NCBI GenBank assembly: GCA_900752975.1
Contig: CAADXH010000064.1
Span: 1-23,698, forward strand
DNA: 23,698 bases
Direction: 5' to 3'
Origin: Bacilli bacterium
GTDB lineage: Bacteria; Bacillota_I; Bacilli_A; ML615J-28; CAG-313
A program made the position numbers and the translations under genes. Positions within the stretch are counted from its first letter, which is position 1, and the number at the start of each line of letters is the position of its first letter. A model generated the notes under the pieces. The model was not told where the DNA came from and did no database searches. It saw only the letters and a program-made list of their open reading frames with translations. This document shows positions 1-6,025 of the stretch, in pieces.

Positions 1-23
1 GCGCTCTTTTTTTATAATCAACT

Positions 24-69
24 AATCAATATTAAAAATATATAAAAATTTTTAATATTTTACTTGATT
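24..69. repeat. AT-rich inverted repeat upstream of the GerMN gene
   Basis: A perfect 12-bp inverted repeat (AATATTAAAAAT at 28-39 and its complement at 48-59) encloses an 8-nt loop. It is flanked by a second, looser complementary pair (AATCAA 24-29, TTGATT 64-69). It could be a cruciform, a weak terminator of a gene left of the window, or an operator; the sequence does not decide. The first bases of the window (GCGCTC followed by seven T) look like the 3' half of a terminator cut by the window edge. I see nothing else between 70 and 126. Confidence 0.45.
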
Positions 70-126
70 ATTTATGTTTATTATATCATAGTTTTAAAAA
101 AAATACCATTAAAATATTTTTATTTG

Positions 127-155
127 TGATATTTTTATTAAACTATGAATACAAT
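127..155 (+). promoter_or_regulatory. Sigma-E-like promoter of the GerMN gene
   Basis: TGATATT at 127-133, a 14-nt spacer, then AATACAAT at 148-155. Against the known Bacillus sigma-E consensus (KMATATT, 14-15 nt, CATACAMT) this is 6/7 and 7/8. Transcription would start near 162, just ahead of or within the GAGGAG ribosome site at 161-166. No good TTGnnn/TATAAT pair lies at this position. The match is seen; use by a mother-cell sigma factor is inferred from the match and from the sporulation-type product. Confidence 0.5.
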
Positions 156-174
156 TATGTGAGGAGAAGATTAT

Positions 175-1050
175 ATGAAGAAAAAAATTATTATTATTGG
201 TATTTTAATTGTTGTGGTTGTTGTATTGTTGTTAATCCCACGTGATGTTTACAAAAAAATATTCAAAAAAAATACTACAAACCCTAATCAACCTAAAGAA
301 GAACTTGTTTATCAAACATTATTTGTCAAGAACGATAAAAATTGTTTAGTAGGAATTAAAGTTGGTGTTATCAAACTTGAAGATGATGAAATAGCACAAA
401 AATGGGATTTACTAACAAAAAATGTTTCAAGTTTACCAAGTGGATATACTTCACCAATTAATAGTTCAACTACATTATATAGTCATGTTATAGATTCTAC
501 AAGCTTAGTTTTAAACGTAAGTGAAGATTTTGTTAATTCTGATGGAAGAACTGCTATAGAATGTTTAGCTTGGAATTTCTGCAATGACAAAATTAAAAAT
601 GTCGTTGTTAAAGTTGATGATAAAATTATTGATGAAGTTGGTAATTTTTATTTTAGTAGAATAACTAAAGAAATGGGAACTAACTTTACCTACGAAGCTC
701 AAGACCTGTTTGAATCGAGTTATCTAACTGTTGTTTATTATGAAAATGATGTCATTAAACCGGTTACTTATTTTTTTGATGATTCAAATAACATTTATGA
801 TTATGCAATCGGAAAGATGTTTAAAAATGATAAAGATTTATCGGAATTAGTCAATGCGAAAGGGTATACATATGAAGTAAAAGATACTGAATTAGTCATA
901 AATTTAAGTTATGGTGGCAGCTTTGATGATAATATGAAAAATACCATTCTAGAAACTGTAAAATTAAACTTCAAATTAAGCAATTTATCAATTAATGGTA
1001 GTGATACTGTGATGCTCACGGAATCATTTATAGGAGAAAAAGCAGAATAA
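175..1050 (+). CDS. Membrane-anchored protein with tandem GerMN-like domains (GerM-like)
   Basis: 291 aa. An N-terminal MKKK is followed by one hydrophobic segment (about residues 5-21), so the protein should be tethered to the membrane with the rest outside. Two copies of a GerMN-like fold can be read. The first (about 43-155) has the typical 'valLNvSedF' strand and a 'IKNVVVKVDDK' end. The second (about 180-285) has the weaker 'ELVINLSYGGSF' version. GerM of Bacillus is a spore germination/cortex-associated lipoprotein with two such domains; this protein has no lipobox Cys. It lies just before rdgB, as gerM does in Bacillus (gerM-rph-rdgB), though rph is missing here. ATG is supported by GAGGAG at 161-166. 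The family is a reasonable inference; a role in sporulation is less certain. Confidence 0.6.
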   Translation: MKKKIIIIGILIVVVVVLLLIPRDVYKKIFKKNTTNPNQPKEELVYQTLFVKNDKNCLVGIKVGVIKLEDDEIAQKWDLLTKNVSSLPSGYTSPINSSTTLYSHVIDSTSLVLNVSEDFVNSDGRTAIECLAWNFCNDKIKNVVVKVDDKIIDEVGNFYFSRITKEMGTNFTYEAQDLFESSYLTVVYYENDVIKPVTYFFDDSNNIYDYAIGKMFKNDKDLSELVNAKGYTYEVKDTELVINLSYGGSFDDNMKNTILETVKLNFKLSNLSINGSDTVMLTESFIGEKAE

Positions 1051-1077
1051 CTTTAGAAAATATTTTCTAAAGTTTTT
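1049..1077 (+). terminator. Terminator of the GerMN gene
   Basis: A near-perfect palindrome, ACTTTAGAAAA/TTTTCTAAAGT around a TA centre, followed by five T. The last two bases of the TAA stop codon belong to the stem. Confidence 0.8.
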
Positions 1078-1100
1078 GCTATGTGTTTTTGAAAATTTCG

Positions 1101-1109
1101 TGTTATAAT
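1101..1109 (+). promoter_or_regulatory. Extended -10 promoter of rdgB
   Basis: TGT directly followed by TATAAT (1104-1109) makes a consensus extended -10. No good -35 lies 17 nt upstream, so activity would depend on the TGn motif. The predicted start near 1116 gives a leader of only about 9 nt, starting with the ribosome site GGTGAT (1116-1121). Confidence 0.6.
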
Positions 1110-1124
1110 TATTACGGTGATAAA

Positions 1125-1736
1125 ATGAAATTATTATTTGGTACAAGTAACAAACATAAAATTCATGAGGTCAAGGAAATTATTGCAAGACATCATATTA
1201 ATATTGAAATAGTTTCTTTAAATGATATGGAGGTAAAGTACCCAGAACCCATTGAAACTGGCAAAACTTTTCTCGAAAATGCTATAATTAAGGCTAAGTA
1301 TTATTATGAAAAGTACTCTATGCCTGTTATCTCAGATGATTCAGGTTTGGTGGTAGATGCCCTAAAAGGGTTACCAGGTGTTTTTTCTGCACGATTTGCA
1401 AGTACAAATACTCATAATGCAACATCAAAAGATAATCGTGTCAAATTATTGACCGAACTTGGAAGTTGTAAAAATAGAAATGCTCATTTTGTTTGTTCAA
1501 TTGTTTATTATGATGGTGCACATATTGTGTCTGAAAGTGGAATTGTAGATGGTGTCATAACATATGAAGAGATAGGATCAAATGGTTTTGGATATGATTC
1601 TTTATTCTTTATACCGAGCTTAAATAAAACAATGGCCGAGATTTCTGAAGATGAAAAAAATGTGCTAAGCCATAGAGGAAAGGCGGTAAACAATCTATTA
1701 GATATTTTGACAAAAAAACATATAATTTTATCTTAA
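1125..1736 (+). CDS. rdgB: RdgB/HAM1 non-canonical purine NTP pyrophosphatase
   Basis: 203 aa, normal for the family. It hydrolyses dITP, ITP and XTP to monophosphates and keeps deaminated purines out of DNA and RNA. Visible signatures are the N-terminal 'GTSNKHK' nucleotide-binding loop, 'ENAIIKAKYY' with the metal-binding Glu, 'SDDSGLVVDAL..LPGVFSARFA' (broken here for length) and the C-terminal 'GFGYDSLF' and 'SHRGKA' blocks. The reading frame extends upstream to a GTG at 1083, but that start lies before the promoter -10 and adds residues foreign to the family. The ATG at 1125 with GGTGAT three nt before it is the natural start. In Bacillus this gene also follows gerM. Confidence 0.93.
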   Translation: MKLLFGTSNKHKIHEVKEIIARHHINIEIVSLNDMEVKYPEPIETGKTFLENAIIKAKYYYEKYSMPVISDDSGLVVDALKGLPGVFSARFASTNTHNATSKDNRVKLLTELGSCKNRNAHFVCSIVYYDGAHIVSESGIVDGVITYEEIGSNGFGYDSLFFIPSLNKTMAEISEDEKNVLSHRGKAVNNLLDILTKKHIILS

Positions 1737-1759
1737 GCAAGCATTAAAATTGCTTTTTT
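1735..1759 (+). terminator. Terminator of rdgB, overlapping the rpsU -35 box
   Basis: Stem AAGCAA (1735-1740)/TTGCTT (1750-1755), 9-nt loop, then a T tract to 1759. The 5' arm begins inside the TAA stop codon; the 3' arm TTGCTT is also the -35 element of the rpsU promoter. Confidence 0.65.
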
Positions 1760-1778
1760 AGACGTAAAATGGTATAAT
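1750..1778 (+). promoter_or_regulatory. Sigma-A-type promoter of rpsU
   Basis: TTGCTT (1750-1755), 17-nt spacer, TATAAT (1773-1778) preceded by TGG (extended -10). Start predicted near 1785. Confidence 0.8.
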
Positions 1779-1816
1779 ATTTATGAATTTAAGGTGCGAA
1801 AGGAGGGACCAAGACA

Positions 1817-1996
1817 ATGCCAAAGACTATCGTTAGAGAAAACGACACATTAGATGAAGCTTTAAAGAGATTTAAACGTGACGTTTCTAGATCCGGTACC
1901 CTTGTTGAAGCACGTAAGCGTCAACATTATATGAAACCTAGCGATGTACGTAAAGAAAAAAGACGTGCAGCACGCAAAGCAGGTAATCGTCACTAA
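1817..1996 (+). CDS. rpsU: 30S ribosomal protein S21 (bS21)
   Basis: 59 aa, starting MPKTIVREND and ending RKAGNRH, with the family's typical 'ETLDEALKRFKR'-like segment (here TLDEALKRFKRDVSRSGT) and a very basic C-terminal half. It sits in the small ribosomal subunit near the anti-Shine-Dalgarno end of 16S rRNA and helps initiation. AAAGGAGG at 1799-1806 supports the ATG. In Bacillus rpsU opens the cluster that leads to yqfC-yqfD-...-dnaG-rpoD; here a lipoprotein gene stands between rpsU and yqfC where yqeY, yqfA and yqfB would be. Confidence 0.97.
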   Translation: MPKTIVRENDTLDEALKRFKRDVSRSGTLVEARKRQHYMKPSDVRKEKRRAARKAGNRH

Positions 1997-2019
1997 TTTA
2001 TTTGCTTATATCAAAAAAT

Positions 2020-2054
2020 GCTCTAACTTATACTAATGTAGGTTAGAGCTTTTA
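2020..2054 (+). terminator. Terminator of rpsU
   Basis: Stem GCTCTAAC (2020-2027)/GTTAGAGC (2042-2049), 14-nt loop, followed by TTTTATT. The loop contains TATACT (2029-2034), which might act as a weak -10 for the next gene, but no convincing -35 is present. Confidence 0.8.
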
Positions 2055-2071
2055 TTAAAAATGGAGGAATT

Positions 2072-3874
2072 ATGAAAAAAATTATTTGTGTATTTACCTT
2101 ACTAATTGTTTTTCTTAGTTTTACAAGTTGTGGTAATATTAATGCTACAACCCCGGAACATACAATTTCTTTTGCTGACGAAAATGGAAATGTTTTCGAG
2201 ACTATCTCAATTAAAAAAGGTGAAGAGGTAGAATATCCTGAAATAACTAAAGAAGAGGGTTATGATTATTCATGGAATGCAACTTTAGATGAAATATCTA
2301 ATACAGACTCTGATTTGTTTGTAATGATAGTAAAAAAAGAATCAACTAAAGTTGTAAAATACTATATTGATGATAAAATTGTAAAACAAGAAGAAACTGG
2401 TTATTTCAAAAAAGTAAGTGAACCAAATGTACCACGCCGTTATGCTAATTATAGTTGGGAAAAACATGTTGAAATTAGAGATAATATTTATTATGTAACA
2501 TATTCTCTTAAATATGATTATGCAAAATTTGCGATTAAATATTTTGATGGCTATGAAGAATTAGATTTACAACCTAATAATTTTGAATATGGTACTGGCA
2601 CAACACTTCCTATATATAATAAGGAAGGTATGGTGTTTGTAGGTTGGTTTTTATCAGATATTTCAATGACACGTTATACCGAGATTGAAGGCGACACTGA
2701 ACATGAAGTAAGACTATATGCGCGTTTTGTAAGCATAGAGCCGGATACTATTTTATCTCTTGGAGACTACACTTACCAGTTTGAAGAACTTCAAAGAATA
2801 CCAATAGCTAATTATCCTAATGCTATCACTACTAACCCTGTAATTCCAGCTGATGCACCACAAGGAGCAACGCAGTATGATTGGACTAGTGAAGACCAAA
2901 CTATTGCGTTAGTTTCTGAATATTCATCAATAAGAGGGATAAGAGAGGGTTATACTATAATTAAAGGAGTACACAAACTTAAGCCTGAAATTATTATAAA
3001 GGGTATTATTCATGTTACAGCTAATGGTATTAAAATGGCATCTTTAGAAGAAGCTAATAAACGTGAAATGTGTGAAGTTACCTTTGTTGATGAGGATAAT
3101 ACGGTGATATCTAAGCAAAAAATAGTTAAAGGAGATCACGTTTTACCACCTACACCACCTGTTCATAATGGAAAAGCCTTTGATGGGTGGGATCATCAAC
3201 TTTATGACATCACTGAAGATACTACAATTATGGCTACTTACACGCAAGGAACTAACAAATATGCCGGTAAAAAAATAGCAATAATAGGTGATAGTATTTC
3301 AACATATCTAAACGTCATCCCTAATTGGTTTAGCGTCTTTTATCCATATGCTTCAGGTGATATTTATGATTTCTATCAAACTTGGTGGATGAGAGTAATT
3401 AATCGTCTTGGTGGTAGCTTATTGGTTAATAATTCATATTCTGGTAGTTTTGTATCAGGTAATGCAAATTCTGCTTCAACTAGTGATGGACGTCTCGCTG
3501 AACTTATTATAAATGGTGAAAAACCAGATGTAATTATCATATTTATGGGTACTAATGATATTGGTTCACCTGTTCCTGCTTATAAGTTTGAATATGCCTA
3601 TAGAGAAATGTTGCGGAAAGTAAACGCTTTATGTCCTAAAGCTGAACTTGTATTATGCTCCCTTCCTACAGGAGTGCTTTATACAAAAGAATCTCAAGCC
3701 GAATATCTTGCTGCTATCCGTTCGTGCTCATATGAGTATAATGCAACACTAGTTGATTTGACGGACGTTGATCTTAAAAATGCTCTCATAGATAGAGTTC
3801 ATCCTAATAGAAAGGGCATGGAACTTATTGCAAATAAAGTAATAGAGGTAATGTTAAGTAATACAACTATGTAA
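2072..3874 (+). CDS. Lipoprotein with InlB-like/Ig-like repeats and C-terminal SGNH hydrolase
   Basis: 600 aa. A signal peptide ends in a lipobox (FTSC, Cys20), so it should be lipid-anchored outside the membrane. Residues about 29-90, 150-222 and 332-392 each look like a 60-70 aa beta-grasp repeat of the InlB B-repeat/Listeria-Bacteroides type ('vFVGWFlsd', 'aFDGWDhql..itEdTtimAtY'). Residues about 265-320 resemble a BIG2-type Ig domain. The C-terminal part (about 398-600) is an SGNH/GDSL esterase: block I GDS (D407, S408), a Gly/Asn block II ('NNSYSG'), block III GTND (G493-D496) and block V D574xxH577. All catalytic residues are present, so an extracellular ester or O-acyl substrate on a polysaccharide is likely; the substrate is unknown. 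GGAGG at 2063-2067 supports the start. No clear own promoter lies in the 17 nt after the rpsU terminator. Confidence 0.85.
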   Translation: MKKIICVFTLLIVFLSFTSCGNINATTPEHTISFADENGNVFETISIKKGEEVEYPEITKEEGYDYSWNATLDEISNTDSDLFVMIVKKESTKVVKYYIDDKIVKQEETGYFKKVSEPNVPRRYANYSWEKHVEIRDNIYYVTYSLKYDYAKFAIKYFDGYEELDLQPNNFEYGTGTTLPIYNKEGMVFVGWFLSDISMTRYTEIEGDTEHEVRLYARFVSIEPDTILSLGDYTYQFEELQRIPIANYPNAITTNPVIPADAPQGATQYDWTSEDQTIALVSEYSSIRGIREGYTIIKGVHKLKPEIIIKGIIHVTANGIKMASLEEANKREMCEVTFVDEDNTVISKQKIVKGDHVLPPTPPVHNGKAFDGWDHQLYDITEDTTIMATYTQGTNKYAGKKIAIIGDSISTYLNVIPNWFSVFYPYASGDIYDFYQTWWMRVINRLGGSLLVNNSYSGSFVSGNANSASTSDGRLAELIINGEKPDVIIIFMGTNDIGSPVPAYKFEYAYREMLRKVNALCPKAELVLCSLPTGVLYTKESQAEYLAAIRSCSYEYNATLVDLTDVDLKNALIDRVHPNRKGMELIANKVIEVMLSNTTM

Positions 3875-3888
3875 TAAACTATATTTTT

Positions 3889-3921
3889 AGCCTATTCACA
3901 GTTTCAAGTGGATAGGCTTTT
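3889..3921 (+). terminator. Terminator of the SGNH lipoprotein gene
   Basis: 11-bp stem AGCCTATTCAC/GTGGATAGGCT with one T-G wobble, 8-nt loop, then TTTT. Confidence 0.8.
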
Positions 3922-3965
3922 AATATGCGATGAAATCATTAATATAACTTGATATTCACTTTTTC

Positions 3966-3999
3966 GTCTATTTTTATTCAACCATTCATATAATATAAT
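3966..3999 (+). promoter_or_regulatory. Promoter of yqfC-yqfD, sigma-E-like
   Basis: GTCTATT (3966-3972), 14-nt spacer, CATATAAT (3987-3994): 5/7 and 7/8 against the Bacillus sigma-E consensus, with the same spacer length as upstream of the GerMN gene. TATAAT occurs twice (3989-3994 and 3994-3999), so a sigma-A -10 is also possible, but neither has a TTGnnn -35 at 17 nt. The predicted start near 4001 falls on the GGTGA ribosome site. Bacillus yqfCD is known to be sigma-E dependent. Confidence 0.45.
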
Positions 4000-4231
4000 G
4001 GTGAATAAATTGAAAGAAATAAACATTTACAAAGCAAAATTATACGTATATGATTGTCAAAAATTGACAATCTACAATTATCATAAGATAATAACATATT
4101 TGGATAATTTAATTGTTATTGATAAATATCAAATAAAAGGCAAAAATTTAAGAATTTTAAAAGTCGATGAAGTAAATGTTGAAGTTTTAGGTGAACTATA
4201 TGAAATCAAGTTTAATGGACAAAGTGATTAA
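3998..4231 (+). CDS. yqfC: YqfC-like sporulation protein
   Basis: 77 aa from the ATG at 3998. The pattern 'LTIYNYHKIITYLDNLIVI..YQIKGKNLRILKVDEVNVEVLGE' (split motif, residues about 22-68) follows the YqfC layout of short beta strands ending in 'i.G.i..i.f'. Homology alone would be modest because the protein is small and diverged; the directly adjoining yqfD makes the call. In Bacillus YqfC is a small protein of the mother-cell programme. The start is uncertain: if transcription begins near 4001, the ATG would be outside the mRNA, and either GTG 4001 (leaderless) or TTG 4010 (GGTGA five nt upstream, 73 aa) would be used. The gene overlaps yqfD by 32 nt. Confidence 0.7.
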   Translation: MVNKLKEINIYKAKLYVYDCQKLTIYNYHKIITYLDNLIVIDKYQIKGKNLRILKVDEVNVEVLGELYEIKFNGQSD

Positions 4232-5342
4232 TCTTAGATATTTTGTGGAAATGCCTTATGATGATTTTATTGGTTGTGAAAAGATTAAAATGTATAATGT
4301 GTCTAGAAAAGAAGAAAAAGTTGAATTTACAACTAATAAGAGAGGTATACAAGTATTAAAAAATAAAAATTACAACATAATAATTAAGGATAGAAGAATA
4401 AAATTAGTTAAAAGTCTTCTTGTAATTCACCTTCCTACGACAATTAGCATGTTGCTAATAATTGCTTTATTGTTGATATCTGGAAAATACATTAGAGAAA
4501 TTACTTTTGAAAACCCTGATTATTATGATTATGAAGTATATCAAACAATTAATGAGCACTTGATTAAAAAGGGACCTTTTTACAAATTAGATCTTAACTT
4601 AAATGATTTGGGACGTACCCTTCGGACTACGTATCAACAATATGCATACATTGGTATAAAAAAAGTTGGGGCGAAATTGATAGTTGAGATAGCTATTCAG
4701 GAGGTGCCAAATGTGTCTAGAGACGACGAGAAACTACCCGGTGATATTGTCGCAAAGTATGATGCATATATTGAAGGCATAGAAACAAAGAGGGGAGCAG
4801 TTTTAGTTATAACTAGTCAAAGTGTTAAAAAAGGTACTTTACTAATAAGTGGAAATGTTAATTATAAGATTAATCCTAGTGATACAAGTAAATTAGTTCG
4901 TGCTGATGGTTTAATTTTGGGACGTGTTGCTGAATACCGGGAATACAAAGTGAAAAAAGAAAATTATATTTATGATTACTCAAGTAATGCTAAAAAGTAT
5001 TATGAATTGAGTTTGTTTGGTAAATTAGTTAAAACTAAGAAAACTGATCTTTCTGATAGTTATATACATAAAGCCGAAATTCTAAATTTATTTAAATTAC
5101 TGAAATTAGATAAGGTAGAAGAGTATAAAGAGGAGAAACTTTTAGTAGCATATGATGAAAAAAATGCTTTATCATATGCAAAAAGTAAAATATATCTTGA
5201 TTTCAATCTTGATAAAAAATCAAAAAAGGAATATATTGAAAATATTGAACTAATAAAAAAAGTAGAAGATGATGAGGCGTATTCATTTGTGTTTTTAGTT
5301 AAGTCTTTAAGAAATATAGGAGAGTTTAAAAAATATGATTAG
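4200..5342 (+). CDS. yqfD: YqfD-like sporulation membrane protein
   Basis: 380 aa from the ATG at 4200, close to Bacillus YqfD. An N-terminal soluble part (about 1-77) is followed by one membrane span (about 78-97, 'TTISMLLIIALLLISG'), then a large extracytoplasmic part. The conserved YqfD block is clear: 'GDIVAKYDAYIEGIETKRG', then 'VKKGTLLISG', then 'VRADGLILGRVAEY'. Residues before it resemble the POTRA-like region seen in FtsQ-type proteins ('INEHLIKKGPFYKLDLN'). YqfD/SpoIV-type proteins act in forespore engulfment or coat stages; the exact role is unsettled. AGGTGA at 4189-4194 picks ATG 4200; an in-frame GTG at 4191 is less likely. In Bacillus phoH follows, but here only gene remnants do. 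Confidence 0.88.
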   Translation: MKSSLMDKVINLRYFVEMPYDDFIGCEKIKMYNVSRKEEKVEFTTNKRGIQVLKNKNYNIIIKDRRIKLVKSLLVIHLPTTISMLLIIALLLISGKYIREITFENPDYYDYEVYQTINEHLIKKGPFYKLDLNLNDLGRTLRTTYQQYAYIGIKKVGAKLIVEIAIQEVPNVSRDDEKLPGDIVAKYDAYIEGIETKRGAVLVITSQSVKKGTLLISGNVNYKINPSDTSKLVRADGLILGRVAEYREYKVKKENYIYDYSSNAKKYYELSLFGKLVKTKKTDLSDSYIHKAEILNLFKLLKLDKVEEYKEEKLLVAYDEKNALSYAKSKIYLDFNLDKKSKKEYIENIELIKKVEDDEAYSFVFLVKSLRNIGEFKKYD

Positions 5343-5366
5343 GAAAAAGTCACTAATCATATTTTT
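5329..5366. terminator. Bidirectional terminator shared by yqfD and the LysR remnant
   Basis: 14-bp perfect stem (5329-5342/5353-5366) with a 10-nt loop, A-rich on the left and T-rich on the right, followed by TTCTTTATTTTT-type sequence. The TAG stops of both converging frames lie inside the two arms. Confidence 0.8.
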
Positions 5367-5550
5367 CTTTATTTTTAAAATTTTGGACAAATTGAATGAA
5401 TTTTTGTATATCGGCATAAGTTTGTGTATTTTCTTTAATTTTTTTATTATATAGTATGGCGATGTCTACATTAATTGGGTCATTAAGTTCAATGCCTACC
5501 AAATCATGATCCTTATCAACTATTTCTTTAAACATAAATGCTCCTACTTC
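5353..5550 (-). pseudogene. C-terminal remnant of a LysR-type regulator
   Basis: About 65 codons at the end of a minus-strand frame read like the tail of a LysR substrate-binding domain: 'FKEIVDKDHDLVGIELNDP' then 'VDIAILYNKK' and 'IQKFIQFVQNFK', matching the family pattern of 'lvgipL.dp....i.ia..k....s.....Fi.fl'. The DNA-binding helix-turn-helix and most of the effector domain are absent; upstream codons (5550-5634) overlap the plus-strand SGNH remnant and look like its antisense. No promoter or start site fits. The family call rests on a short, diverged segment and is moderate. Confidence 0.45.
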
Positions 5551-5555
5551 ATTAT

Positions 5556-5987
5556 ATGAAAGGAGTTGTTTTATTTGAAACATGGGCAAGAGAAGAAGGA
5601 AGTAATTTCTATAAAGAAAATCCTGAATACACATATAAGACTGCTTAAAAAACTTTACTTGATGCGTATCAAAATGCTGCTAAAAAGTATGATTTAATGG
5701 TTTCTTATGCAGGTGTAGGTTTTTATGTTTCAAAACTAAGAAACAATAAAATTAACTTATATCAATCAGATTTGACTCATCCAAGTGGTGCAGGTACTTA
5801 TTTAACTGCCTTGATACATGCAGGGATCATTTATGGTATTAGCCTTCGTAATGTCTCATATGTTCCAACCTTTAAAATTGAGGCGAGTGGTGGAAATAAA
5901 ATTCAACCTATAGCTGAAGAATGTGAAATTTTAAGAGAAGTTGCATATGATGTTGTCTATAATCTTGACTTATCAATTTTTAACTAA
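5556..5987 (+). pseudogene. Broken SGNH/DUF4886-like hydrolase, C-terminal part only
   Basis: From the ATG at 5556 the frame reads MKGVVLFETWAREEG..., reaches a TAA at 5646, and continues in the same frame to 5987. Both sides of the stop look like one family: 'LFETWA', then 'LLDAYQNAAKKYDLMVSYAG', then 'LYQSDLTHPSGAGTYLTALI' carrying the catalytic DxxH (D-L-T-H). That order fits the C-terminal half of SGNH/DUF4886-like hydrolases. The nucleophile block (GDS) and GxND block are missing, the frame is closed by a stop at 5535, and no Shine-Dalgarno precedes 5556. It is thus both 5'-truncated and interrupted. The intact stretch after the stop (from 5697) has no initiation signal. Confidence 0.75.
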
Positions 5988-5993
5988 ATAACC

Positions 5994-6025
5994 AAAAAAA
6001 TCTCTAGTCAAACTAGAGGTTTTTT
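5994..6025. terminator. Bidirectional terminator between the SGNH remnant and the alkaline phosphatase gene
   Basis: CTCTAGT (6002-6008)/ACTAGAG (6012-6018) with a 3-nt loop, preceded by seven A and followed by six T, so it works on both strands. The minus-strand stop codon of the phosphatase (6013-6015) is in the stem. Confidence 0.85.

Noticed and set aside
64..92. Sigma-A promoter TTGATT-N17-CATAGT for the GerMN gene
   Set aside because: The -10 matches in four of six positions only, there is no TGn, and the sigma-E-like pair closer to the gene fits better.
5571..5634. N-terminal part of the minus-strand frame at 5353-5634 as coding sequence
   Set aside because: It is antisense to the SGNH remnant, has no ribosome site, and its residues do not continue the LysR pattern.
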